Below, piece by piece: positions 37,679 through 44,902 of a DNA stretch of 64,000 bases. How positions within the stretch are numbered: position 1 is the stretch's first letter; each line of letters starts with the position of its first letter. The stretch spans positions 24,643 to 88,642 of the forward strand of contig CAAGQJ010000026.1 of assembly GCA_900772095.1 (NCBI GenBank). Reading direction: 5' to 3'. The notes below the pieces were generated by a model, which had not been told where the DNA came from, ran no database searches, and was given only the letters and a program-made list of their open reading frames with translations. This stretch comes from Bacilli bacterium (GTDB lineage: Bacteria > Bacillota_I > Bacilli_A > RF39 > UBA660). A program made the position numbers and the translations under genes.

Positions 37679-37818
37679 AATGAAAATGTTATTTTACCTG
37701 CTATTGTTTCTATGGTAAATGTTGAACCTTTAGTAGTTCTTTCTGCCAATTTACACATTAACTCCTGTAGAGTAGGGTAGTAGGTATTAATTGTCTTCTT
37801 TAATTCATTACTAATCAT
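37675..37818 (-). CDS. Small hypothetical protein, 47 aa
   Basis: ATG at 37818, TGA at 37675. It starts MISNELKKTINTYYPTLQ and ends GKITFSL. It overlaps the upstream gene by 8 bases and shares ATGA with the helicase start, so it is a real link in the operon. The role is unknown; a helicase loader or inhibitor would suit the context. Confidence 0.65.
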   Translation of the reverse strand: MISNELKKTINTYYPTLQELMCKLAERTTKGSTFTIETIAGKITFSL

Positions 37819-38296
37819 GCTCTTTCAGAAGTTCTTCAAGGTGTTTCTTTTCATTAAGGTACAGTCTGGTGTACTTATTATAAACATAAGCAATACAGTT
37901 AGTATCATTAATAGGGGTATTTTCAAATGACCATTCTTTACCTTTAAGAAGAGTTGCATAATACTTTGTATACTTCATTAGGAGAGTATAAATGAACTTA
38001 TACAGCTTAATCTTAGCTCTACATTCTGCAATTCTTTCAGCTAATACAGGATCATCTTTATCCTCTTTTGACCTAACAGCTTTTCCTGTAACAATAACAT
38101 TAATAATACCTTGCCAATGATAAACTTTTACTCTTGGATTAATTTTATCTGTCATCCAATCCTGTATTTCCTTAGGCATTGAGTACATTACATCCATAGG
38201 AATCTTCAAATCACCTTTAAGAGTTACAACAGTTGCTCTGTCATTGAACTTCTGTACTTTCTTGTACATTAGGTCTTTAAAACTTACTTTCCACAT
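37811..38296 (-). CDS. Hypothetical protein, 161 aa
   Basis: Mixed protein starting MWKVSFKDLMYKK, with a tyrosine-rich helical C-terminus (LLMKYTKYYATLLKGKEW). Part of the replication operon just upstream of the helicase. No recognised family. Confidence 0.6.
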   Translation of the reverse strand: MWKVSFKDLMYKKVQKFNDRATVVTLKGDLKIPMDVMYSMPKEIQDWMTDKINPRVKVYHWQGIINVIVTGKAVRSKEDKDDPVLAERIAECRAKIKLYKFIYTLLMKYTKYYATLLKGKEWSFENTPINDTNCIAYVYNKYTRLYLNEKKHLEELLKEHD

Positions 38297-38309
38297 AATT
38301 ATATTCTCT

Positions 38310-38906
38310 TTAGTTTCTACTATTCATTAACCAATCATCACCATCTACAATAGCAGATGGAGTATCTTCTGTCTTATTCTCCAAGAATGTAGCCAAGTCT
38401 GAGATTTCTTCTACATGAACTTCATCATCAGCCATCAGCTTTCTATCATCTTTCATAATAAAATACTTTGCCAGACGCATTCCTCTATATCCCTTAGGTG
38501 CATAAGATGCTACATATCTCTTGGTGGCATCAATAATGTCCTCATCAGTAACATCACCATATATAGTGAGGAATTTCTTGAGTTTATTCTTAATCTCTGT
38601 CTTGTTACATCTAAAGTAGAATGGAGATGCAGTACCATTAGCATACATCATCTTCTGTTTAGGGAAGCACTCCTGTACCTTAGTAGCTAGAGCTTCAAAC
38701 CTTTCATCTTCAGTATCTATAAGATTCTTGATGGTATCTTTCCATTTTGAATCAACACTCTGTCCCATAATACCTAGAACATGCCTATTAATCATGTTGT
38801 CAAAGGTACATTTATAGTTTCCCATACTTACAGCTGCTGCTATAAGTGCTTCCTGTAAGGTGAGTTTATTCTTTAGACATGTCTTTTCATCTAATGTTAT
38901 CTTCAT
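38310..38906 (-). CDS. Paralogue A of a replication-operon family, 198 aa
   Basis: Starts MKITLDEKTCLKNKLTLQEAL. The middle has LATKVQECFPKQK and KLKKFLTIYGDVTDEDIIDA; then YRGMRLAKYFIMKDD. The 179-aa protein at 39306-39845 shares this order and many residues, so the two arose by duplication. The rest is unknown; similar phage proteins sit beside replicative helicases and may load or regulate them. Confidence 0.7.
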   Translation of the reverse strand: MKITLDEKTCLKNKLTLQEALIAAAVSMGNYKCTFDNMINRHVLGIMGQSVDSKWKDTIKNLIDTEDERFEALATKVQECFPKQKMMYANGTASPFYFRCNKTEIKNKLKKFLTIYGDVTDEDIIDATKRYVASYAPKGYRGMRLAKYFIMKDDRKLMADDEVHVEEISDLATFLENKTEDTPSAIVDGDDWLMNSRN

Positions 38907-38908
38907 AA

Positions 38909-39286
38909 TTAAAATGATTTAATGTAATCTTTTTGGTGTTCTATATGTGAACTTATTGTATCAATGGCTTTACTCATTTCAAGACGTGCTTGAAATAGCT
39001 TGTCTTCATACTTTAAAAGCATTGTTTTAAACTGAATGAAAGCTTCTTTTTCAGCCTTGGCTCTAGCAATTTTCTTACCTACCTCAATGTTGAAAGTGTC
39101 TCCTGCAATCTTATTGAGTCTTGCGATACCTATAGTATTGATACACTGATTTGCACCAGCTTCCATACTTAAAGGTGTACGGAAGTATGCCAGAGCAACA
39201 ACTACACCTTTTTCCTCATTTACTTTATAGGTAATGTCTCTAAATTGAAGTTTGAGACATTCCTTTAAATCCTCTTGAATATACAT
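38909..39286 (-). CDS. Conserved phage protein, 125 aa
   Basis: The N-terminal beta half contains VVVALAYFRTPLS. The helical C-terminal half has TFNIEVGKKIARAKAEKEAF, a pattern seen in many phage proteins of unknown role. It sits between the two paralogues at 38310 and 39306. Confidence 0.65.
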   Translation of the reverse strand: MYIQEDLKECLKLQFRDITYKVNEEKGVVVALAYFRTPLSMEAGANQCINTIGIARLNKIAGDTFNIEVGKKIARAKAEKEAFIQFKTMLLKYEDKLFQARLEMSKAIDTISSHIEHQKDYIKSF

Positions 39287-39305
39287 ATTATTTAAAGTTT
39301 AAATG

Positions 39306-39845
39306 TTATCTGTTATTCTCTATGATAGTCATAAACATGGAGTCTATACTATCATCCTTACTTGTTCTAAGAATAAAGTACTTCAGTAGCCTCATGTTCT
39401 TATTATCATCTTCAAAGGATTCTACATACTCCTTTGTAGCCTTAATTGCTTCTTCTTCTGTAAATATGAAGCCATACTTAGCTACTAAGGTTCTTAACTT
39501 GAAAGCAATAACTGTTGTATTGTCTCCCCAGTTATATGTGGTTCCTGGTTTATTGCCTTTAGGATATATGTCTTGAAGCTTCTTAGCAAGCTCTTCAAAG
39601 TTAAGTTCATAACCCATTACCTTGGCATCTGATTCTATAAGAACCTTAGCTATTAAATCTCTTGTATTGTTTGAAAGTACCATAGAGTCTTTATCAAAGA
39701 GATTCTTACTGATAATACTTTTCTCAACAAGTTTATAAAAATTCCCTTTGTACTTGACATCACAGTACCCAAATAGCATTACAAGAAATTCACCAAGGGT
39801 AAAGTTATTCCTTTGCAGTATTTCTGTGTCTATTGTTATTTTCAT
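39306..39845 (-). CDS. Paralogue B of a replication-operon family, 179 aa
   Basis: Starts MKITIDTEILQRNNFTLGEFL. It shares with the 198-aa neighbour ELAKKLQDIYPKG, KLRTLVAKYGFIFTEEEAIKA and MRLLKYFILRTSKD. The copies flank a 125-aa gene, so a segment duplication or gene insertion separated them. A terminator hairpin lies just upstream (39866-39896). Confidence 0.7.
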   Translation of the reverse strand: MKITIDTEILQRNNFTLGEFLVMLFGYCDVKYKGNFYKLVEKSIISKNLFDKDSMVLSNNTRDLIAKVLIESDAKVMGYELNFEELAKKLQDIYPKGNKPGTTYNWGDNTTVIAFKLRTLVAKYGFIFTEEEAIKATKEYVESFEDDNKNMRLLKYFILRTSKDDSIDSMFMTIIENNR

Positions 39846-39865
39846 GTTTCATATCTTTATAAATG

Positions 39866-39896
39866 CAAAAAGCACAACCCAATGAAGGATTGTGCT
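39866..39896 (-). terminator. Intrinsic terminator after the SF2 helicase gene
   Basis: Ten-bp stem (arms 39887-39896 and 39871-39880, one G-U) and 6-nt loop on the minus strand, then TTTTT. It sits 8 bases after the helicase stop at 39904 and 21 bases before the next start at 39845. No promoter is visible in the remaining gap, so partial readthrough is likely. Confidence 0.8.
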
Positions 39897-39903
39897 ATAT
39901 TAT

Positions 39904-41121
39904 TTAATATTTTTGTATAAACTTATTTAATTCTTTTAAAGAATGAATCGTATGAATGGATTCTTCTTTAAAACTTTCTATCATAGTATTCACTATTTCC
40001 TCTTCTCTTGTAGCTTCATAGTAAGGAAGGATGATAACTGGAGACTTATGTCTAAGTGACCTACCTACACGCTGAGCACTACAAATCTCTGAGGAAGAAT
40101 AATTAGCAAATACAGCATACTTACAATCTACCAGATTAGCACCCTCATTGAGGACATTGACTGATACTATATGATTGATCTTCTTGGCATTGAAGTTATT
40201 ATAGATTATATCTGAGTCTTTGTTCTTTGAATGAATGCTATACTTACCTAGAATATCTGCCTGCTCTATGGTCTTACAGAAGGTGATAGTTCTTTCTTTA
40301 TCCAACCTTTGAAGAATAGATAATACAATATTATTCTTCAAGTTAGCTAGATATTTTATTCTTTCACCACAATCAAACAGCCATTTATTCTTCAGAAATT
40401 CCTGCCTGGTTCTCATATATCTGTTCTTCTCATAAAGTATCTGAGAATTATACTCATTTACTTTCTGTCTAGGAGTACAGGATATAATGGCATGAACTTT
40501 CATCTTTCTGTATTTCCAAAGTTCATTATAGTTGCCATGGTAGGTCTTTCCCTTTGTTCTAGGATTGACTTCTATGGATTCTGTAGGACGAATATTATCA
40601 AGCTGAAGAGGGTAGAGGATAATCTGAGGTTCAGGAAGAACTTCATCCTCAATGGCATCAACTATACTACAGGTTACTACTTCTGCTGCATACTCATATT
40701 GGAAATATTGCTTGAGTTTCTTAGGAATAGTAGCACTCAGTCCAATGACATTACCATAAGTAAGAGTACTAAAGAGATCCAGACGCTTATCACTATTAAG
40801 ATGGTGACATTCATCCATTACCACAAAATCAAAAGATTCATACTCATGCTTCTTCAATGATTCATAGCACTCAATGGTAAGGTCATCGACATTGATTCCT
40901 CCCCATTTCTTAAACTCATCTTTCCAAGTCTGCTTATGTACTGTCTTTGCTACCAAGAGAAGCATTGATGTATGCTTCCCTTGATATTTGGTTTCTATAA
41001 GATAGTTGATAATATCTATTGCTTGTTTAGACTTACCCATTCCTGTAGCCAACTCCAACAATAAGAAATCAGACTTTTCCAGTTTAGTCAAACATTCAGT
41101 ATAAACTTCTTCCCTTGTCAT
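39904..41121 (-). CDS. SF2 helicase (DEAH/SNF2-like)
   Basis: 405 residues. Motif I ATGMGKS (25-31), motif II DECHH (103-107), motif III LSATIP, and the second domain with TFCKTIEQAD, VLNEGANL (motif V) and QRVGRSLR (motif VI). It matches the SF2 helicase that is part of the conserved crAss-like replication module. It probably remodels forks or initiates replication. An intrinsic terminator follows directly. Confidence 0.9.
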   Translation of the reverse strand: MTREEVYTECLTKLEKSDFLLLELATGMGKSKQAIDIINYLIETKYQGKHTSMLLLVAKTVHKQTWKDEFKKWGGINVDDLTIECYESLKKHEYESFDFVVMDECHHLNSDKRLDLFSTLTYGNVIGLSATIPKKLKQYFQYEYAAEVVTCSIVDAIEDEVLPEPQIILYPLQLDNIRPTESIEVNPRTKGKTYHGNYNELWKYRKMKVHAIISCTPRQKVNEYNSQILYEKNRYMRTRQEFLKNKWLFDCGERIKYLANLKNNIVLSILQRLDKERTITFCKTIEQADILGKYSIHSKNKDSDIIYNNFNAKKINHIVSVNVLNEGANLVDCKYAVFANYSSSEICSAQRVGRSLRHKSPVIILPYYEATREEEIVNTMIESFKEESIHTIHSLKELNKFIQKY

Positions 41122-41139
41122 TATTAAATGATTTATTGA

Positions 41140-41406
41140 TTATGCAACTGACTCATGTGCTTCCATTCTTGAAAGTTCTTCATCAGCTTCAAGGCCCATA
41201 AGATAATCTTCTACCTCCTTAGAGGGAAGATTAGCTATTACCTCTTCAAGGTTAGCTTTCTCTTCTTCCTTGATTTTATCAAGGGTAATCATCAGGTCAT
41301 ACACACATTCTCCAAGAGCACATTTGTACCCATCAGAATAATCATCCTTACCTAGTCTCTCTTTCCATTGAGAAAGTAGAGCATTGATATTTTTCTCTGC
41401 AATCAT
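41140..41406 (-). CDS. Hypothetical helical protein, 88 aa
   Basis: All-helical acidic protein (KIKEEEKANLEEVIANL, EADEELSRMEAHES). It ends 18 bases before the SF2 helicase start in the same operon. Not recognised. Confidence 0.6.
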   Translation of the reverse strand: MIAEKNINALLSQWKERLGKDDYSDGYKCALGECVYDLMITLDKIKEEEKANLEEVIANLPSKEVEDYLMGLEADEELSRMEAHESVA

Positions 41407-41444
41407 AAGGCTTATAAATTACGGATTACTTGCATTAAACGCTG

Positions 41445-41705
41445 TCAGATGCTTCTAGTACTCTCTACACCTTCACCATTCTTTCTGTTCCTTGAAACAT
41501 GCTTAGGTGATGCTGTAAAGAAGCAAGTAGAATCTGGTTTCTTAGATACTACAGTATACCAATGATTAGCTACTGCCTGAGGAGATCTCCCAATGCTTTC
41601 TGATACAATGAGAAAACATTTTGTTAAATTCTGAGGGAAAGCTCTCACTTGCCGAAGAAGTCTATCTTCCTCTTCAGCAGTCCATTTTCTGTTTGTTCTG
41701 TTCAT
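41445..41705 (-). CDS. Myb/SANT-like DNA-binding protein, 86 aa
   Basis: Residues about 8-55 form a Myb/SANT-like three-helix unit: WTAEEEDRLLRQV, FPQNLTKCFLIVSE, SIGRSPQAVANHWY, with the spaced aromatic residues typical of the fold. The tail is basic. It is the first gene of the replication operon downstream of the tRNA terminator, so it may regulate it. Myb-like domains are mostly known from eukaryotes but also occur in phages. Confidence 0.75.
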   Translation of the reverse strand: MNRTNRKWTAEEEDRLLRQVRAFPQNLTKCFLIVSESIGRSPQAVANHWYTVVSKKPDSTCFFTASPKHVSRNRKNGEGVESTRSI

Positions 41706-41763
41706 TATTTAAAGAATTTAATTATATGATATGTATGTCCAAGCGACATACAGACTATTACAA

Positions 41764-41798
41764 ACTAAAAAGCCTCCCTTGTTATCACAACAAAGGAG
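41764..41798 (-). terminator. Intrinsic terminator of the tRNA operon
   Basis: The minus strand pairs 41798-41789 with 41783-41774 (9 of 10 bp, 5-nt loop), followed by GCTTTTTAG. It lies between the last tRNA (41916) and the Myb-like gene (41705), so it ends the tRNA transcript. Confidence 0.82.
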
Positions 41799-41915
41799 AC
41801 TTAGCCGATTTTTCACACACAATTTGCTTATGAATATTATCAAAACATTTTTAATACCGCTGTATTATCCACATAATAACTAATAACTAACAATCTTATA
41901 ACTTCACAACTTTAG

Positions 41916-41990
41916 TGACTGATGAGGGAATCCAACCCTCAACCTACAGTTTAGGAAACTATTGCTCTATGCTGTTGAGCTAATCAGTCA
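41916..41990 (-). tRNA. tRNA-Arg (anticodon CCT)
   Basis: Acceptor TGACTGA/TCAGTCA, D-stem GCTC/GAGC, anticodon stem ATAGT/ACTGT with loop TTCCTAA, T-stem GAGGG/CCCTC with loop TTGGATT. It reads AGG. CCA is not encoded. A hairpin stands 4 bases upstream. Confidence 0.88.
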
Positions 41991-41994
41991 ATTA

Positions 41995-42013
41995 ACTCCC
42001 TATGAAAGGGAGT
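41995..42013 (-). other. Leader hairpin 5' of tRNA-Arg(CCT)
   Basis: Perfect 6-bp stem (41995-42000 with 42008-42013) and 7-nt loop, 4 bases before the tRNA 5' end. Same placement as the three GUGA hairpins of this operon but with a different loop. The last codons of the upstream 56-aa gene lie just beyond it. Confidence 0.6.
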
Positions 42014-42023
42014 AGGAGACACA

Positions 42024-42194
42024 TTAGTTCTTCCTATTGTGTAACAAGTGAATAGCATACAAAGGAATAAGTACAATCCATACACAGCTGAACCATACTT
42101 TCTCAAACTTTGTATTATCCCACTTGTTAATGATGTACTTATAGGAAAGAATACCTACAATTACATATAATAAAATAACAATAAACCAAATCAT
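42024..42194 (-). CDS. Small membrane protein, 56 aa
   Basis: ATG at 42194, TAA at 42024. Two predicted membrane segments: MIWFIVILLYVIVGILSY (1-18) and VWFSCVWIVLIPLYAIHLL (about 33-51), joined by a charged loop (KWDNTKFEK). Ends HNRKN. It sits between two tRNAs in the tRNA transcript. Unknown role; its start resembles the 101-aa membrane protein at 43782. Confidence 0.7.
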   Translation of the reverse strand: MIWFIVILLYVIVGILSYKYIINKWDNTKFEKVWFSCVWIVLIPLYAIHLLHNRKN

Positions 42195-42225
42195 ACTTAA
42201 TTAAATATATCTGTTTTAAACTTAG

Positions 42226-42299
42226 TACTCCCTACAGGATTTGAACCTGTGACCCCTTGGGTATAAGCCGAGTGCTCTAACCAGCTGAGCTAAAGGAGT
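42226..42299 (-). tRNA. tRNA-Ile (anticodon TAT)
   Basis: Acceptor ACTCCTT/AGGGAGT, D-arm GCTC...GAGC, anticodon loop CTTATAC (TAT), T-arm ACAGG TTCAAAT CCTGT. The anticodon stem has one C-A mismatch. It reads AUA, a frequent codon in this AT-rich genome. Confidence 0.9.
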
Positions 42300-42304
42300 A
42301 AATG

Positions 42305-42336
42305 GTTCTTTACTATCTTCACAGACCATAAAGAAC
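42305..42336 (-). other. Leader hairpin with GUGA loop 5' of tRNA-Ile
   Basis: Outer stem 42305-42312/42329-42336 (8 bp, perfect), small internal loop, then CT-GTGA-AG at the tip (42317-42324 on the complement). It starts 5 bases before the tRNA. Confidence 0.75.
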
Positions 42337-42368
42337 AGTAACTATTTATCTTTAAGCGAATATAGGGG

Positions 42369-42441
42369 TACTCCATATAGGATTCCAACCTATAACCTAA
42401 GAATTAGAATTTCTTTGCTCTTGCAATTGAGCTAATGGAGT
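42369..42441 (-). tRNA. tRNA-Arg (anticodon TCT)
   Basis: Acceptor ACTCCAT/ATGGAGT, D-stem GCTC/GAGC, anticodon stem AAGAA/TTCTT with loop ATTCTAA, T-stem ATAGG/CCTAT with loop TTGGAAT. It reads AGA, common in this phage. Confidence 0.9.
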
Positions 42442-42445
42442 AGAT

Positions 42446-42473
42446 ACCTTCTGTACTTCACAGTAGAGAAGGT
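42446..42473 (-). other. Leader hairpin with GUGA loop 5' of tRNA-Arg(TCT)
   Basis: Outer stem 42446-42452/42467-42473 (7 bp, perfect), inner TACT-GTGA-AGTA pairing. The stem sequence differs from the other leader hairpins while the tip is identical. It starts 4 bases before the tRNA. Confidence 0.75.
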
Positions 42474-42543
42474 CAATAATTAACTCGTTTTTGACCAAAT
42501 TCCTTCTCTAAGGAATAGTTATTAATTTAAATTATACTTATTG

Positions 42544-42613
42544 TGGCCTAGAGAGGTCTCCAACCTCTTGTGCTCAGACTAAAGAAATCCATCCATAGTT
42601 GAACTACTAGACC
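42544..42613 (-). tRNA. Degenerate tRNA, tentatively Lys (CTT)
   Basis: Acceptor GGTCTAG/CTAGGCC and T-arm AGAGG TTGGAGA CCTCT are clear. The D-arm and anticodon arm are weak: with 5-bp stem TGGAT/GTCTG the loop is TTCTTTA, giving CTT and an unusual U37. Total is only 70 nt. It may be decaying or specialised. Confidence 0.55.
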
Positions 42614-42618
42614 TAATA

Positions 42619-42648
42619 GCTTCTACTGTCTTCACAGATGGTAGAAGC
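42619..42648 (-). other. Leader hairpin with GUGA loop 5' of the degenerate tRNA
   Basis: Outer stem 42619-42626/42641-42648 (8 bp, perfect) with CT-GTGA-AG tip, 5 bases before the tRNA. Third member of the family. Confidence 0.75.
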
Positions 42649-42704
42649 AAACATATTCAATCATTTGTCTTTTAAAATTTAGTGCGCAATGACTTTAATC
42701 AGTG

Positions 42705-42735
42705 CAAATTTACGTATTATATGGATTACTACAAA
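42705..42735 (-). promoter_or_regulatory. Bacteroidetes-type promoter of the tRNA operon
   Basis: Minus strand TTTG (42735-42732), 19-base spacer, TAAATTTG (42712-42705): a perfect match to TTTG-N19-TAnnTTTG. Transcription should start near 42698, just before the first leader hairpin and tRNA. Confidence 0.85.
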
Positions 42736-42762
42736 ACATCTAATTTATAATCTAATCTCTTC

Positions 42763-42963
42763 TTAATAGAAATGTGAAATCTTCTTAGGTCTAACCTTTT
42801 CAATAGTAAAGAAAATTGCTTGTCCTTCTACTATATGTCTTAAACCAAACTTTAAACATTTCCACCAGCTTCTAGTACACATAAGTCCATACTGATATAC
42901 AGATGGAAATATATGTCTCTTATGAAGAGTATAGAATGTGATATATCTTTTCTGTCTCACCAT
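42763..42963 (-). CDS. Hypothetical basic protein, 66 aa
   Basis: Starts MVRQKRYITFYTLHKRHIF and is rich in Lys, Arg, Trp and aromatic residues. It lies 8 bases after the 43-aa gene and upstream of the tRNA promoter. Unrecognised. Confidence 0.55.
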   Translation of the reverse strand: MVRQKRYITFYTLHKRHIFPSVYQYGLMCTRSWWKCLKFGLRHIVEGQAIFFTIEKVRPKKISHFY

Positions 42964-42971
42964 AGTTCTTT

Positions 42972-43103
42972 TTAGTTAAAGAGTCTCTTACTCTTCATAG
43001 TAGGGTAGTATCCTGTGAAATCTTCAAATACTACTTTACCTGTAATCTTGTTGAAGAAGCATCTTGCCATCAACTGTGCATTTGTCTTAATGTGCTGTTC
43101 CAT
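42972..43103 (-). CDS. Small hypothetical protein, 43 aa
   Basis: ATG 43103, TAA 42972. Reads MEQHIKTNAQLMARCFFNKI, then GKVVFEDFTGYYPTMKSK. It lies 1 base from the 58-aa gene upstream. Co-translation is likely; function unknown. Confidence 0.6.
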   Translation of the reverse strand: MEQHIKTNAQLMARCFFNKITGKVVFEDFTGYYPTMKSKRLFN

Positions 43104-43104
43104 A

Positions 43105-43281
43105 TTAATCTTGATTTTCTAATTTATAACTTACTTGTGCTCCTATAGGGAGTATAGCAACACCACATAGAATCTTGAGATAATAGTTCTTATCATCTAC
43201 TCTAGTTACTGTTGCACTCTCTAAACCTCTATTTGGAATCTTGGGGACTATATGGTCACCTACTTTAAATATTGCTTCCAT
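43105..43281 (-). CDS. Small hypothetical protein, 58 aa
   Basis: ATG 43281, TAA 43105. FKVGDHIVPKIPNRGLESA resembles the start of small SH3-like phage proteins. No domain is certain. It overlaps the 53-aa gene end by 17 bases. Confidence 0.6.
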   Translation of the reverse strand: MEAIFKVGDHIVPKIPNRGLESATVTRVDDKNYYLKILCGVAILPIGAQVSYKLENQD

Positions 43282-43426
43282 GAGTCTCTTCCTCCTGAAG
43301 TTTAGTATAGTTTTCTACTAACTTATCCATGATAGGATTAAGTTTTTTTCTGAATGCCAGGAAGCATTTACTTCCTTTCCTTAGCTCATCCTTGATGTCT
43401 AAGGTTGCCTGTTCTTCTACTGTCAT
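43265..43426 (-). CDS. Small hypothetical protein, 53 aa
   Basis: The internal ATG at 43426 (MTVEEQATLDIKDELRK) is the likelier start; a longer frame to 43468 reads a hydrophobic leader through the terminator of the tRNA-Met transcript. Helical and charged. Confidence 0.55.
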   Translation of the reverse strand: MTVEEQATLDIKDELRKGSKCFLAFRKKLNPIMDKLVENYTKLQEEETHGSNI

Positions 43427-43452
43427 AATGATTTTAATTTTAATGAATAGAG

Positions 43453-43492
43453 AAAAACAGAAGAGCAATAACCATTCGTCATCACTCTCTGT
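43453..43492 (-). terminator. Probable intrinsic terminator after tRNA-Met
   Basis: The minus strand pairs 43492-43485 with 43465-43457 (8 bp with one bulge), large loop, then TTTTTC. It follows tRNA-Met by about 33 bases. Confidence 0.55.
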
Positions 43493-43524
43493 CTAACCCA
43501 TTTCAACCCTTTAAATAATAATAG

Positions 43525-43597
43525 TGGTCCTAGAGGGTTATGATCCCTCGACCTTCTGCTTATGAGGCAGCTACTCTGACCACTGAGTTATAGGACC
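43525..43597 (-). tRNA. tRNA-Met (anticodon CAT)
   Basis: Acceptor GGTCCTA/TAGGACC, D-stem ACTC/GAGT, anticodon loop CTCATAA, T-stem GAGGG/CCCTC. The T-loop is ATCATAA, which departs from the usual TTCRANY. It could read AUG, or AUA if modified to lysidine. No leader hairpin, unlike the other four tRNAs. Confidence 0.85.
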
Positions 43598-43616
43598 ATA
43601 TACTAAATTATTTATT

Positions 43617-43769
43617 TCATAATTGTTCACTTCTGAATGCAGGATCATACTTATGGGCCTTACAAGCTTTTCTATTTGCTGTTACTGGAATATTAATTAT
43701 CCTGCACTTTGTATTTGGAGCAGGATAATTAATACAGCTCCAACAATGTCTTTGTTTACCTTTTGCCAT
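43617..43769 (-). CDS. Small cysteine-rich protein, 50 aa
   Basis: ATG 43769, TGA 43617. HCWSC at 8-12 and a second group with C22 and CKAH (36-39) could bind zinc. Basic overall (MAKGKQRH, ANRKACKAHK). Likely a zinc-ribbon nucleic-acid binder; family not recognised. Confidence 0.65.
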   Translation of the reverse strand: MAKGKQRHCWSCINYPAPNTKCRIINIPVTANRKACKAHKYDPAFRSEQL

Positions 43770-43781
43770 TGTTGTAATTCT

Positions 43782-44087
43782 TTAGATTTTTCTTGAAAGG
43801 AATTTATCCTTGAATCTCCAATATGTATAGTGACTATAAGAATTATAATCTTCTGCCTGTTCATATTTACTAAACCATACTACCCAAAATAAAATAAATT
43901 CTATTATATTAAGAATAGGTAGCAAACAACTTAGCAGCATTAACAGTGCAGCCCAGAGAGGTATACCTAACTTTTGAGCATGTTCCCATCTAAATTTATC
44001 AAGTCCTTCATCACTATCTACCCATGTATGTTTTAAAATATACATTTGTATAGTAAAGGACAATAAACCAATTATAATCCAAATCAT
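43782..44087 (-). CDS. Membrane protein, 101 aa
   Basis: Two or three membrane segments: MIWIIIGLLSFTIQMYIL at the start and LWAALLMLLSCLLPILNIIEF in the middle, extending into ILFWVVWF. Charged loop between them (DSDEGLDKFRWEHAQK) and a cytoplasmic tail. It lies 6 bases after the SPFH lipoprotein gene, so it may act with it. Confidence 0.7.
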   Translation of the reverse strand: MIWIIIGLLSFTIQMYILKHTWVDSDEGLDKFRWEHAQKLGIPLWAALLMLLSCLLPILNIIEFILFWVVWFSKYEQAEDYNSYSHYTYWRFKDKFLSRKI

Positions 44088-44093
44088 ATACTT

Positions 44094-44900
44094 TTATTTA
44101 TTTCCCATTTTACTTACATCAAGAAATACACTTCCATTTCCTCCTGTAATAACAGTAGGAATGTCTCCTTTCCATTTCTCAATCCACTGCTGCTTAAGAA
44201 TCATAGGAGTCAAAGCTTGTGTTCTAAGTCTATTAGCTTCTGCTTCTGCCTGAGCCGCAACTACCTTCTTTTCTGCTTCTGCCTTTACTACAGCTAACTC
44301 ATTCTGAGCTTTCTGGGCTTTCTGAATAGCTGCATTCTTCGCATTAACTGCTTCTACAATAGAGTTAGGATATTTCAATCCTGAGGTAAGTTGCTCTAGC
44401 TGAAAATTCTCTTTGAGTAATGCTTTAGAGAGATGTGCTTCAATAGCCTTTTCTACCATATCTCTATTAGATACAATCTCATCAGTAGTATACTTATTAA
44501 GCTGGATTCTGAAAGCATCTTTTACATAATTAAAGAGAGTTCCATTGATTACATCCTTAAGCTCTTTTCTATACTTTTTGAATACCTGAGGAGACTTACC
44601 ATCAACAATCTTCAAAGAGATAGTTGGATCAATACTGAACTCTGAACCATCCTTGGCATTAATCGTGAATGCAGGATAATCAATAGTCTGTACATAGGTT
44701 GGATACTCATAAACCTGCTCTGTAAATGGGTTATACCATACAGCACCTGTAACTAAAGATACATCGTCTACACCCTTGTCAGAGCCATAGAGATTTACTT
44801 TAATACCTTCACAGCCTGCATCTACTCTTTCATATCCACAGGATGTCATACTCAATATGACAATCAATGTCATCATACATGTAATTACTTTAATCTTCAT
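44094..44900 (-). CDS. SPFH/Band-7 (prohibitin-like) lipoprotein
   Basis: 268 residues from the ATG at 44900; a GTG two codons upstream is an alternative. A lipobox-like LSMTSC places the lipidated Cys at 21. The SPFH domain follows (FTINAKDGSEFSIDPTISLK; VFKKYRKELKDVINGTLF), then an Ala/Glu coiled coil (AEAEKKVVAAQAEAEANRLR). SPFH proteins form membrane rings and guard proteases or organise membranes. In a phage this may control lysis timing or protect the envelope. Related phage and prophage copies occur, so recent capture from the host cannot be judged here. Confidence 0.85.
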   Translation of the reverse strand: MKIKVITCMMTLIVILSMTSCGYERVDAGCEGIKVNLYGSDKGVDDVSLVTGAVWYNPFTEQVYEYPTYVQTIDYPAFTINAKDGSEFSIDPTISLKIVDGKSPQVFKKYRKELKDVINGTLFNYVKDAFRIQLNKYTTDEIVSNRDMVEKAIEAHLSKALLKENFQLEQLTSGLKYPNSIVEAVNAKNAAIQKAQKAQNELAVVKAEAEKKVVAAQAEAEANRLRTQALTPMILKQQWIEKWKGDIPTVITGGNGSVFLDVSKMGNK

Positions 44901-44902
44901 TT

